A stretch of DNA of 64,000 bases from Polyangiaceae bacterium (GTDB lineage: Bacteria; Myxococcota_A; Polyangia; Polyangiales; Polyangiaceae): NCBI GenBank assembly GCA_016719945.1, contig JADJYE010000001.1:933049-997048 (forward strand). Reading direction: 5' to 3'. Position numbers and translations under genes: made by a program. Of this stretch, positions 31,679 through 40,888 are shown piece after piece. The notes under the pieces were generated by a model. That model was given only the letters and a program-made list of their open reading frames with translations. It was not told the origin of the DNA and ran no database searches. Positions within the stretch are counted from its first letter, which is position 1, and each line of letters begins with the position of its first letter.

Positions 31679-33325
31679 ATGTCCGCGACCCCGGAGCAGA
31701 TCGGCAAGTATCGCGTCCTCGCCAAGCTAGGCCAGGGCGGGATGGCCACGGTGTGGCTCACCGTGTCTTCGGGCAAGGCCGGGTTCGAGAAGCTGCTCGT
31801 CGTCAAGGAGCTGCGCAGCGAGCTCGCGGACGATCCGGAGTTTCTCACCATGTTCCTGGACGAGGCGCGCCTGGCCGCGCGCCTCAACCACCCCAACGTG
31901 GTGCACACCTCATGAGGTCGGCCAGGACGACCGCCACCACTACATCGCGATGGACTACCTGGAGGGGCAGTCCCTCCAGCAGCTGCTGCGGAAGGTGGGG
32001 CGCAAGGGCCTGCCGCTCGAGCTGCACGTCCGCGTCCTCGCCGACATGCTGACAGGGCTCGACTATGCCCACACGCTCACCGATTTCGACGGCACGCCGC
32101 TGCACGTCGTGCACCGCGACGTGAGCCCGCACAACGTGTTCGTCACCTACGACGGGCAGGTGAAGGTCGTCGACTTCGGCATCGCGAAGGCCGCCGGTGC
32201 GTCCACGCGAACGCGGACCGGCGTGTACAAAGGCAAGCCGGCGTACATCGCGCCCGAGCAGGCACGCGCGCTTCCGGTCGACGCGCGAGCGGACGTGTTC
32301 GCGGTCGGGATCATGCTGTGGGAGGCGATCGCGGGCCGGCGCATGGCGGAGCAGGCGGACGAGATGGCGATCCTCGCAGCGCGGATCACCGCCGCGGATC
32401 CCAAGATCCGTGACATCGTCCCCGACGCGCCGGCCGAGCTCGCCGACGCCTGCGACAAGGCCATGGCGCACGCGCGCGAGGACCGCTTCGAGAGCGCGCA
32501 GGCCATGCACGAGGTGCTGGTCGGGTGGCTCGAGCAGCAGCCGAAGCGCTCGGGAGCGAAGGACCTCGGCGCCTTCGTGTCGCAGGCGTTCAGCGAAGAA
32601 CGCGCGGCCCTGCGCACGAAGATCGACCAGCAGCTCAAGCTGATCCGCGAGTCGTCTCACTCCCGGCCGATCCCTGTGATCGAGCTCGGCTCGGGCCGGC
32701 GTCGCTGCCGACGCCGACCGGGCGTTCGGCGGTCGACCCCGACGAGGTCGAGACCATGCTCGGCTCGAACACCAGCGCCACGGCGCGCTCCCGGGACGCG
32801 AGCGGCTCGGGCAGGCTCGTGTGGCTCGGCGTGGGCGCCGTGGCCGTGGTGGGCGCCGCGATCGGGCTCGCGTCGATGGTCAACAAGGACGACCCGGAGA
32901 CCCGGGGCAGCGCGGCGCCGAGCGCGTCGGTCTCCACCGCCGAGGAGGTCGAGCTCCTGCTGCACCTGTCCCCCGAAGGAGCGGAGGCGCGCCTCGACGG
33001 GGTCAAGCTCGAGGGCAGGCCGGCGCGCCTGCGTCGTGCGCGCGACGGCTCGAGCCATGAGCTCGAGGTGACGGCTCCCGGTCACCGAGCGCACAAGCGC
33101 GCCCTCGTGCTCGACCGCGCGGTCGATCTCAAGATCGAGCTCGAGCCGCTGAGCGCCGCGGCGACGTCGACCTCGACCCCCACGAGCGAGCCAACCTCGG
33201 AGGCGTCGGCGAAGCCAACGTCACGCAAGACCACGCCCGGCGGCGAGCCCCGCGGGCCGGCGACGGCCTCACCGTCCGCTGGCACCGGCATCCGGATCGA
33301 CGAGCAGAACCCCTACGGCCCGTGA
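31679..33325 (+). CDS. Transmembrane Ser/Thr protein kinase with PEGA domain (two frameshifts)
   Basis: Paralogue of the kinase at 23769. From ATG 31679: GQGGMATVW loop, Lys in LLVVKELR, then a one-base insertion near 31,909 (the codon for Tyr in VVHTYEVGQ is disturbed). The next frame has YIAMDYLEGQ, HRDVSPHNV, DFGIAKA, IAPEQARA. Near 32,695 a second shift leads to DPDEVETMLGSNTS, a membrane segment (LVWLGVGAVAVVGAAIGLA), the PEGA-like LLLHLSPEGAEARLDGVKLEG and a Thr/Pro tail ending QNPYGP. All catalytic residues are present, so the breaks look like sequence errors. The next gene overlaps by ATGA. Confidence 0.83.
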
Positions 33326-34331
33326 TGAAACGAACCCTCACCTCGCTCGCGCTCGCGCTTCCCCTCTCGCTCGCCGTGAGCCCTTTGCCCGCCCTGGCGC
33401 AGGCCGCGCCCGGCGCGAGCCCGGTCGCAGAGCCTACCGCCGCCGCGAAGAAGGAGGCGCGCGAGCGCTTCGAGAAGGGCGTCGTCTTCTATCGAGACAA
33501 GGAGTACCAAGCCGCGCTGCTCGAGTTCAAGCGAGCCTACGAGTCGCCCCGAACTTCCGGCGGCTCTACAACCTGGGGCAGACGAGCCGCGAGCTGAAGG
33601 ATCACGCGAGCGCGCTCGCGTCGTTCCAGCGTTACCTCGCCGAGGGCGAGAAGCTCGAGCCGGGGCGGCGCAAGGACGTCGAGAAGTGGATCGAGGAGCT
33701 GAAGACCAAGGTCGCGCGCGTCACCGTCACGACGACGCCCGCGGGGGCGGAGCTCACGGTCGACGACCTGGTCGTCGGCAAGACGCCGCTCGCTTCGCCG
33801 CTGCTGCTCAACGCAGGGCGCCGAAAGATCGCCGCCGCGCTGACCGGCCACGTGCCGGTGCAGCGCTTCGTCGACGTCGTCGGCGCCGACTCGTCGGAGG
33901 TGTCGCTCGAGCTCGCTCCCCTGGTCGGGCCGGCGACCGGCGGACCGGCTGACAGCCCGGCGCCCCCTCCCCCCGCTCCGCCTCCGCCCAAGAAAGAGGC
34001 GCCCACCGGACCCCGCTGGGCGTGGGTCGGCCTCGCAGGCACGGGCGCGCTGGGGGTCGCCACCATCATCCTCGGCGTCCGCGCGCTCAACGCGCAGTCG
34101 GACTTCGAGGAGCTGCTCACCGAACGCACCACCGCCGCCGAGCTCGAAGACGCGCGAGGGGTGACGGAGACCTTCGCCATCGCGACCGACGTCGTCGCAG
34201 GCGTCACGATCGCCGCCGCTGCAGTGACGGTCGTGCTGTTCGTGGTCGAGATGTCCTCTTCTGGCCCCGAGCCAACCGCCGCGCGGGTGCGCATCGGTCC
34301 GGGCGCCCTGTTCGTCGAGGGGCAGTTCTGA
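33325..34331 (+). CDS. TPR and PEGA membrane protein, kinase partner (frameshift near 33,545)
   Basis: Starts at ATG 33325, overlapping the kinase stop. Signal peptide (LTSLALALPLSLAVSPLPALA), then TPR helices (ARERFEKGVVFYRDKEYQAA). Near 33,545 the frame changes and continues NFRRLYNLGQTSRELKDHAS, the PEGA domain (VTVTTTPAGAELTVDDLVVG), a Pro-rich stretch and two membrane segments (GLAGTGALGVATIILGV and the AAAAVTVVLFVV region). The order is the same as in the protein at 25418. The restored protein is about 335 residues. Confidence 0.78.
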
Positions 34332-35339
34332 AAGCAGCGCAGCGTCCAGGCGCAGCGCTTACCGCCCTCTTCGGCGCGGTCGCGCTGGTCACCGCTGCAT
34401 GCTCGGACAGCGACGCGACGAGCTCTACCGGTGCAGGGGGCGGTGGCGGCAGCGCGCTGGTCGGTGGAGCTGGCGGCGGCGCTCCGGCGCCGGTGCTCGA
34501 CCCCTCGCTCTTCGACTGCACGCGGACCGCAGACCCCGAGCGAACGAGCCCGATCCCGATCGAGTGCGCGACGGATCCGACGTGCAGCGAGCGGCTGGTC
34601 AGCGGGCACCGCGGCGCTGGCGGCTCGCTCGGCGTCATCGCCCCGGAAGACACCGTGGCCAGCGTGCTCGCCGCCATCGCGCTCGGCGTCGACTACGTGG
34701 AGACCGACCCGCGGCCGACGTGGACGGCTACCTCGTCAACCTGCACGACACCTCGGTCGACCGCACGACCGACGGCACCGGCGAGGCCGCGGATCTCACG
34801 CTGGCGGAGATCCAGGCGCTTACGCTCGACGCCGCGCGCTTCGCTGGAGACTTTCGTGCGAGCGGGTCCCTGACGCTGGAGCAGATCTCAGCGCCGCGCG
34901 CGGCAAGGTGCACGTGCTCGTCGACGCGAACAAGACCGATCGGGTCGATCTGCTGGTCGCGGCGATCCAGAGCACGGACACGCTCGAGTGGGCGATCTTC
35001 GACACCAGCTCGGTCGCCAAGATCGACGAGGCGCTGCTCTTGGAGCCCAACCTGCTGACGATGATCCGCGTCGACACCACGGCCGCGCTCGAGGACCAGA
35101 TCGCGCATTTCGCCGGGCACCCGCCGGTCATCGTCGAGATCGGCGCGAGCCCCGCCCAGATGATCCCAGCCGTGCACGCGCACGGCCAGCGGGTGATGCT
35201 GGATCTCTTCGGCACCGACTTCGCGGCCGCCACGGCCAACGACCCGTCGTTGTACGCAGACATCTTCGACCTCGGCCTCGACATCGGTCAGACCGATCGC
35301 CCCGATCTGCTGCTCGCGTACCTGGGTCGTTTCCCGTAG
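34328..35339 (+). CDS. Glycerophosphodiester phosphodiesterase lipoprotein (at least two frameshifts)
   Basis: The signal GALTALFGAVALVTAAC-like segment (lipobox TAAC) and Gly/Ala linker are followed by the GDPD opening SGHRGAGGSLGVIAPEDT and GVDYVETDPRP. After a shift near 34,715 the reading is GYLVNLHDTSVDRTTDGTG. After another near 34,890 it is GKVHVLVDANKTDRVD, ending LLAYLGRFP. The HRG, E-x-D and HD residues of the family are kept. It would cleave glycerophosphodiesters at the surface. No ATG, GTG or TTG lies in frame before the signal; the best start is a CTG at 34328 overlapping the previous stop (CTGA), which is unusual. Confidence 0.72.
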
Positions 35340-35388
35340 GGCCCACGTCGAAGTCGCCCCCCCTGCTTGCATCGGAGCTCGCACCCCC

Positions 35389-35842
35389 ATGATCAAGATG
35401 GCGATGGTCCAGGAGATCCGTGTGCGGGACGTCATGTCCCCGGCGGTCGCCACGCTGCCGGCCTCGTGCACGGTGCGACAGGCGACGCAGGTGCTGTTCG
35501 ACGCGCGCGTGAGCGGGGCGCCGGTCGTCGGCTCGGGCGAGGGTGCTCGGCGTCGTCTCCCACTCCGACCTGCTCGATCCGCGCCATGACGACGCGCCCG
35601 ACACGCCGATCCTCGACGTGATGACCCGCGTCGTGTTCGCGGTGCGCGCCGACGACCCGCTCGTGTGGGCCATCCGGCTGATGGTCGAGGAGCGGGTCCA
35701 CCGCGTCATCGTGGCCGACGACGCGGGTCGGCTGGTCGGGGTCGTGGTGCCGATGGATGTCTTGCGCGCGATGGTGCCCGAGTCGCCGCTGCCGTCGTCC
35801 CTCGTCTACTCGTACGTCGATCTGCGGGGCGACGAGCCGTAA
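35389..35842 (+). CDS. Two-CBS-domain protein (frameshift near 35,535)
   Basis: Restored length is about 150 residues. From ATG 35389: VRDVMSPAVATLPASCTVRQ and ARVSGAPVVG (first CBS), then after a frame change near 35,535 LGVVSHSDLLD, DVMTRVVFAVRADDPLVWA and VHRVIVADDAGRLVGVVVPM (second CBS). A CBS pair of this kind binds adenine nucleotides and usually controls a partner protein. No partner is obvious here. The short C-terminus has a VYSYVDLRG stretch. Confidence 0.75.
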
Positions 35843-35857
35843 TGAGCGCCCACGCGC

Positions 35858-36823
35858 TCAGGGCTTGCCCATGAGCGGGCCGTGCAGGGTGTGCGTGTAA
35901 TAGAAGAAGCTCGAGGTCCGCAGCTCGCCCAGGCCAAACGAGTACTCGACGCGCCCGCCGCCAGGGGGGTGGAGGAGGCCCAGCGGCTTGACGTCGACGC
36001 GCGTCGCGAGCGTCTCGCCCGGCGCGAGGGCGACCGGCGTCGCCCCCGCAGGGACGCTGGCCTTCGATAGGGGCAGCTCTCTGCCGTGCTCGTCGCGCAC
36101 GACCAGCGCCTCGACCCAGTGCACCTTGCCCGCGGAGGCGAACAGCCCGGGGACGATGAGCGCCCCGCCGCCGTCGTTGCGTAGGGTCAGCTCGAACTCG
36201 CCGTCGCCGTATTCGTTCGACCACTGCACCACGCTGGCAGGGGCGATCTGGCGCACCGACCAGGAGAGCGCGGGCTCCGCGGGCGCGCGGGCGGACGCGA
36301 TCGCGGCCTCGAGCGCCGCGGTGTGCGGCTCGATCAAGACCACCTCGTAGCGGGTGCCCTCCCCTTTCAGGTTCGCCTCCAGCCTGGTGAGCCCGATGAT
36401 CATCGGGACATCGGCCGGCCACGGCTCGCCGCGATCCCGCGTGCTCCAGTGCGCCGATAGCCGAGCGGGGAGCGCGCTCCCTCCGAGGCGCCGATCGACG
36501 ACGACGTCGAAGGCGTGCACGAAGATGGGCGGCGCGACCTCCAGGATGCTCTCGATGCGCGGCTTTTCGAGCCGCGCGACGACCACGAGATCGGCAGCCA
36601 GGTAGGCCTTCTTCGCGTCCTCGGGCAGCCGCTGAAAGGCGCGAGCTGCGGCCGGGTCGGGCGCGTGCGGCGAGACGACCGCGGGGGCCTGCGCCGCAGC
36701 GGCGGAGGGGCTCGACGGCGCCGCGGGCAGCTCGGTCGAGGTGCTCGCGTCTTGCGGCGAGGGCGCCGAGCAGGCGAGGCCGAGGATCAGGAGGGGAACC
36801 GAGAGCAGCGGGCGGATCGTCAT
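35858..36823 (-). CDS. Unknown lipoprotein
   Basis: A 321-residue protein from ATG 36823, with lipobox LGLAC and an Ala/Pro/Ser linker to about residue 65. The body has AYLAADLVVVARLEKPRIES, FVHAFDVVVDRRLGG and VPMIIGLTR (an OB-like strand set). A C-terminal beta domain (FELTLRNDGGGALIVPGLFA, AGATPVALAPGETLATRVDV) resembles intracellular-proteinase-inhibitor or Ig-like folds. No specific family is assigned. It converges with the CBS gene. Confidence 0.72.
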   Translation of the reverse strand: MTIRPLLSVPLLILGLACSAPSPQDASTSTELPAAPSSPSAAAAQAPAVVSPHAPDPAAARAFQRLPEDAKKAYLAADLVVVARLEKPRIESILEVAPPIFVHAFDVVVDRRLGGSALPARLSAHWSTRDRGEPWPADVPMIIGLTRLEANLKGEGTRYEVVLIEPHTAALEAAIASARAPAEPALSWSVRQIAPASVVQWSNEYGDGEFELTLRNDGGGALIVPGLFASAGKVHWVEALVVRDEHGRELPLSKASVPAGATPVALAPGETLATRVDVKPLGLLHPPGGGRVEYSFGLGELRTSSFFYYTHTLHGPLMGKP

Positions 36824-36902
36824 CGTGGGCGCTGAAGACGCGCCGCGCGAAAGAAAGTTCTGACAGCGAGGGAGGGGGGCGCCCACGAGGGGAGTGACGA
36901 GG

Positions 36903-37968
36903 TCAGGGCACGCCGAGCCGAACGACGCTCCCCGTGCGCGCTTCGCTCGCGCCCGCGGTGACGTACAGACAAGTGCCGTCGACGAGCAGCTCGAGCGGCT
37001 CATCGATCGCCGCGAGCTCCTGCACGGCGCCGCCGGCGAGGGGCAGCCGCGCGATCGTGTCCTCCTCAGCCGACCAGCGCGCGTAGTAGACGTGGCTCGC
37101 GTCGGCCGCGATGCCCTCGACGAAGCCGGCGTCGGCATCCTCCGCGAGGACCTCGAACGCGCCCCCGGCGCCAGCGCGCACGATGCGGCGCGGCTGGGAC
37201 GAGCTGCCGTTGGAGGTGAAGAAGAAGTCCTCGCCTTGCGCGGCGATGCGTCGCGCCGCGAACGGGGCCAGCGTGAAGGGCGCGCTCTCCGCCCAGCGGA
37301 ACGCCGCGCAGCTCGTCGAGGAACGAGCCCCAGACGACGAGCCCGGCGCCGATTGCGAGCCGATGCACGCCGCTCTGCCCCGACGCGAGGAGGACCGGCT
37401 CCCCGCCCGCGAGCGGGACGCGCGCGACCTCGTCATCCAGGTAGTTCGCGACGTAGACGTCGGCGCCCACGACCCGCACGTCCGAGGGGCCGAAGAAGCC
37501 CGCGATGCGGGTCGCCGGGCCCCCGCCTTTGGGGACGCGCACGACCTCCCGATCGCCGCTCGAGGCCACGACGACCTCGTCCCCCGCGAGCGCCACCCCA
37601 GAGGCGTACGACATCGACGCGAGCAGCGTGGGGGCGGCGCCGTCCTTGGGCACGCGCCACAGCCCCCCGCGCTCCGTGTAGCTCGCGACGTAGAGCGCCT
37701 GCGCGTCGTGGTCCATCGCGATCGGCCACACGATCTGCGCGAGCTCGACCGGGGGCGCCCCTGGCTCGCACGTCACGGCCGGCGCCTCGCCGCCGCCGCC
37801 CGCGGGGGACGCGCCCCCTTCGGAGCCCGCGCCGCCTTGCCCCGAAGACCCTCCGGAAGGGGCCGCGTCCTTCCCTTCGTGCAGCGAGGAGCGCGCGCCG
37901 CACGCCGCGAGCGCGGCAGGCAGGGCCGAAGCCACGAGCAGCAGGGGCAGGACGCGCGTCGCGATCAT
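36903..37968 (-). CDS. Propeller-like lipoprotein (frameshift near 37,290)
   Basis: From ATG 37968, overlapping the upstream stop (ATGA). Lipobox LAAC, a Gly/Ser linker, then repeated blades: MDHDAQALYVASYTERGGLW, VALAGDEVVVASSGDREVV, VRVVGADVYVANYLDDEVAR. After a frame change near 37,290 it continues as GEDFFFTSNGSSSQPRRIVR, IAADASHVYYARWSAEEDTI and VDGTCLYVTAG. The Gly-x-Val-Tyr-Val-Ala pattern and the R-VPKGGG turns are typical of myxobacterial six-bladed-propeller lipoproteins. About 354 residues when joined. Function is unknown. Confidence 0.75.
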
Positions 37969-38870
37969 TGCGCGAACGAGCAATCGCCGGCGCATCCGTC
38001 CCCCGACGTGTTGTTGCCGTCGTCGCACACCTCTCCGCCGTCGACGATGCCGTCGCCGCAGAAGGGGACCGTGCAGTCGGTGCGGCAAGCCGACGGCGAG
38101 CCGTAAGCCCGCAGCTGCGAGCTCGGCGTCGCGAGGGTGAGCCACTCGCCGCCGCCGTCGCGAAACTCCCAGGTCGGCGCGCAAGGCTGGAGCTCGGCGT
38201 CGATCTGAACGGTCCACGTGCCAGGGAACGGCAGGCCCGAGATCACCCCGCCGTCGGAGTTGTGGTGCCACTCCCAGTCGCCGAACGCCTCGTCGGGGCC
38301 GACCACGTCAAACTCCTGGGGTGTGTCATCGGACACGGCCAGGAACCACCCGGGCGGCAAACCTGTGAAGCGCTCGGTCATCGCGCAGTCTCCCGAATCG
38401 AGCCCGGTGGACTCCAGGTCGATGCCGTGGATCGTGAACAGATCGAGCGAGCCGACCCCGGCCTGTCGATAGACGAAGAGCACCGACGAGAAGACGCGCT
38501 CGAAGCCCGTGTGTGCGCTCTGCGAGCTGAAGGCGTAGAGCTCTACCGCGTTGGCAGAGCCAACGATCGGCTGGACCGGCACGAAGTCTGCGCCGAGGCT
38601 CTCGTTCAACAGGCTGAGCGCGGGTCGGTCCTCGTTGAGCGCGCCCTCGTCGCATTGCTCTCTGCCCTCCACCACACCATTGCCGCAGCCCGCGGGTGCT
38701 CCGCCGTCGCTGCCCATCCCGCCGCTGCCGCCGCTGCCGCCGTTGCTGGCGCTGCCGCCGTTCGCCTCGTCACGAGGCGCGCCGAGGTCCGAGCGCGCGC
38801 CGCAGCCGAGCCCGACCAGAGCGAGCAGACCGAGGACAGGGAGGCGGGTTGCGGTCGACACGCGCGCCAC
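37965..38870 (-). CDS. Lipoprotein with two Cys-rich CGNG/CDDGN repeats
   Basis: A 301-residue protein from GTG 38870. Lipobox GLGC, a Gly/Ser linker, then a first Cys-rich motif (CGNGVVEGREQCDEG). A beta-rich middle follows (LYAFSSQSAHTGFERVF, VLFVYRQAGVGSLDLFTIHG). A complete C-terminal motif (FCGDGIVDGGEVCDDGNNTS then CAGDCSFAQ) ends the protein. These Cys-rich motifs match the DUF4215 / TIGR02232 myxobacterial repeats. The protein should sit on the cell surface. It is cotranscribed with the propeller lipoprotein. Confidence 0.8.
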   Translation of the reverse strand: MARVSTATRLPVLGLLALVGLGCGARSDLGAPRDEANGGSASNGGSGGSGGMGSDGGAPAGCGNGVVEGREQCDEGALNEDRPALSLLNESLGADFVPVQPIVGSANAVELYAFSSQSAHTGFERVFSSVLFVYRQAGVGSLDLFTIHGIDLESTGLDSGDCAMTERFTGLPPGWFLAVSDDTPQEFDVVGPDEAFGDWEWHHNSDGGVISGLPFPGTWTVQIDAELQPCAPTWEFRDGGGEWLTLATPSSQLRAYGSPSACRTDCTVPFCGDGIVDGGEVCDDGNNTSGDGCAGDCSFAQ

Positions 38871-38953
38871 TGTGCCAGCGAACGAGCGCGCCGGCGAGAG
38901 CCCCCTCGCCGGACCTGCTCGCGCAAGGCGGGCGCCGGTGGCAAGCTAGGGAA

Positions 38954-39610
38954 ATGTCGTGCTGCATCAACACCCACGCGCTGGTCTCGGGTCTCGCGCG
39001 GCGCGTGTTGCACGACGGGGTCGTGCCGCCCGCGTCGGATTTCGAGGCGCTGCTGACGCTCGGCGTCCCCCCAGCGGACGTCGCGCTCGCCCTCGAGGGG
39101 CCGAGCCCCGCCGCGGCCGAGGCGCGCGCTCGGCTCGCCGAGCGTCGCGCGGCGAGCGGGGTGAGCGGTCGCGTCCGCGAAATCCTCGCAGCGTGCGTCG
39201 GCCGGCGACAGCTAAGCGGGACCTCGCCGCAAGGGGTGCCCTCGCTGTCGCCCGCGTCCACGGGCCACGCAGCGAGGCGGGCGCCGAGGAGCCCTCGCTG
39301 TCGCCGGAAAGCTGCCGCAGCGACACCAGGAAGCTGTCGGCCCGACTGGCGACTTCTGAGCTCAGTTCGGCGACAGCGAGGCGGGACCTGCCGCAGGTGC
39401 CTGTGCCGACGAGCGACTTGGGGCGCGGCTGCGCGCGCCGCAGCGAGTGCCTCGATTTCGGCGCGCCAGAAGGGAGAGAGCGATCGGCGCCACGCGCTGA
39501 GTTTCCCCCTTCGAGCCTTCGGTGTACGGACGCTCCATGCGCGTCTCGAGCCTCCTGTCGCTGGGTCTCCTCCTCGCCCTGTGCGCTCCGGCCTGCAGCG
39601 ACTCGGATGA
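38954..39610 (+). CDS. Unknown small protein; only the first ~87 residues look coding
   Basis: From ATG 38954 the first 87 residues read MSCCINTHALVSGLARRVL, then SDFEALLTLGVPPADVALAL, and a helical Ala/Arg-rich part ending SGRVREILAAC. This looks like a real small cytoplasmic protein. Beyond about 39,210 the frame stays open to 39610, but it runs through a hairpin-repeat cluster and into the next gene, with Arg/Ser-rich composition unlike coding sequence here. A stop (TAA, 39213) lies in an adjacent frame, so a one-base error is possible. No family is recognised. Confidence 0.4.
   Translation: MSCCINTHALVSGLARRVLHDGVVPPASDFEALLTLGVPPADVALALEGPSPAAAEARARLAERRAASGVSGRVREILAACVGRRQLSGTSPQGVPSLSPASTGHAARRAPRSPRCRRKAAAATPGSCRPDWRLLSSVRRQRGGTCRRCLCRRATWGAAARAAASASISARQKGESDRRHALSFPLRAFGVRTLHARLEPPVAGSPPRPVRSGLQRLG
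39204..39381. repeat. Cluster of paired hairpin repeats
   Basis: GGCGACAGC (39204-39212) pairs with GCTGTCGCC (39244-39252). CCTCGCTGTCGCC (39293-39305) pairs perfectly with GGCGACAGCGAGG (39369-39381). The 15-base GCCCTCGCTGTCGCC occurs twice, at 39238 and 39291. A longer direct repeat links about 39203-39240 with 39368-39401. This looks like a REP-type palindromic element or a remnant of a miniature mobile element between a small gene and the endopeptidase gene. Confidence 0.6.
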
Positions 39611-40754
39611 CCCGCACGCAGAAGGCGGCGCAGGGGGCGACACGACGGAGCCGAGCGGCGGCGAGGGAGGGCTCGGCGCGAGCGGCGGCGGTGGGCAGAG
39701 CGGCTCGACCGGAGGCGCAGGAGTCGGCGGCAACGGAGGTGAGAGCGAGAGCGGCGTCGCCCCGCGCGGCGCCGTCCCCGGGGAGCAGCCGCTCTTCGAC
39801 GGCGAGAACGAGGTCTCGACAGCCTCGGGCGAGGACGCGGTGTTTCGGCTCGAGGTTGGAGCGAACGAGCACGTCGGCTTCTTCCTTCGGTTTGCCTCCG
39901 GCATCCCCGGGGTGACGCTCGAGCTGTCGCGCTGGGACGGACAAGCGGCCCAAGCGCTGGCGATCACCGACGGCGGCATCGGCTTGCGCACCCTCGCGGC
40001 CTTCGACGCGAGCGGCCCACGAACCTTCTGGCTGCGCGTCGGCGCACAGAGCGGCTTCGAAGGCACGCTCGAGGTCGTGCGCACGCCGTTCGCCGACGGC
40101 CCCACGTGCGACGACGACTGCGACCGGCTCCTGCAGCTGCCCGTCGCGAACGACCCGGAGGTCGACGGCTACGACTGGCGCCCGAGCACCGTGTTTCGCT
40201 ACCAGTTCGGCCGACGCGACCTGCTCATGCTGCTGAGGTACGCCGGCCAGCAGATGGCGCTCGCCGGGCGCGCGCCGTTCATCCCCGAGGACCTGTCGCA
40301 GTGGGACAGCCTGACCCCGGGGACCGACGTCGGCGCGCCGCGACACGCGTCCCACCAGAACGGCAAGGACGTCGACCTCTCGCTCTATGGCAGCGACGGG
40401 CTGTGCGAGTGGCGCAGCTACTGTGACGCGGTCAACAGCGGCAGCGGCCGGGAGTGTTTGCCCGGCAGCGAGTCAGGCTTCGACGGGCGCGCGAACGCCG
40501 AGCTGTTCGGCGCGTTCCTGCAGAGCGGCCGCGTGACGATGAGCTTCCTCGACCAGGAGCTCATCCCCCACGTCGAGGACGGCGCCGCCGAGGCAGCCGA
40601 CGGCGACACGCTCGATCCGGCGCTGGTCCCGCTGTACTCGGACGGTGTGCACCTCCAGCACTGGCCCAACCATGACAACCACATCCACGTGCGGCTGTCG
40701 GAGCAGGCGTACGGCGTGCAGAGCCTCGAGATCGAGCCCTTCGAAGCGCCGTAG
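39537..40754 (+). CDS. M74-like (MepA-type) murein endopeptidase lipoprotein
   Basis: A 405-residue protein from ATG 39537. Lipobox APAC and a long Gly-rich linker (to about residue 75) precede a jelly-roll-like domain (VFRLEVGANEHVGFFLRFA). The peptidase domain follows: the metal-binding ASHQNGKDVDLSLYG (HxxGxD type) and HLQHWPNHDNHIHVRL near the C-terminus are the two conserved blocks of penicillin-insensitive murein endopeptidases of the LAS group. It would cut peptidoglycan cross-bridges using zinc. In a myxobacterium it could serve its own wall turnover or prey lysis; which of these is inference. Confidence 0.8.
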   Translation: MRVSSLLSLGLLLALCAPACSDSDDPHAEGGAGGDTTEPSGGEGGLGASGGGGQSGSTGGAGVGGNGGESESGVAPRGAVPGEQPLFDGENEVSTASGEDAVFRLEVGANEHVGFFLRFASGIPGVTLELSRWDGQAAQALAITDGGIGLRTLAAFDASGPRTFWLRVGAQSGFEGTLEVVRTPFADGPTCDDDCDRLLQLPVANDPEVDGYDWRPSTVFRYQFGRRDLLMLLRYAGQQMALAGRAPFIPEDLSQWDSLTPGTDVGAPRHASHQNGKDVDLSLYGSDGLCEWRSYCDAVNSGSGRECLPGSESGFDGRANAELFGAFLQSGRVTMSFLDQELIPHVEDGAAEAADGDTLDPALVPLYSDGVHLQHWPNHDNHIHVRLSEQAYGVQSLEIEPFEAP

Positions 40755-40888
40755 AGAGCTTTCGTCCCCAGCGGGACGCTCGGATGACTGAACCCGATCA
40801 GGCTCGCTCTGGTGGCGCACCTCGTGGGCGCCACCCAGCCGGAGCGCTGGTAGCTCATCCTTCGCTGGGGCTCGACGAGCCCGATGAA

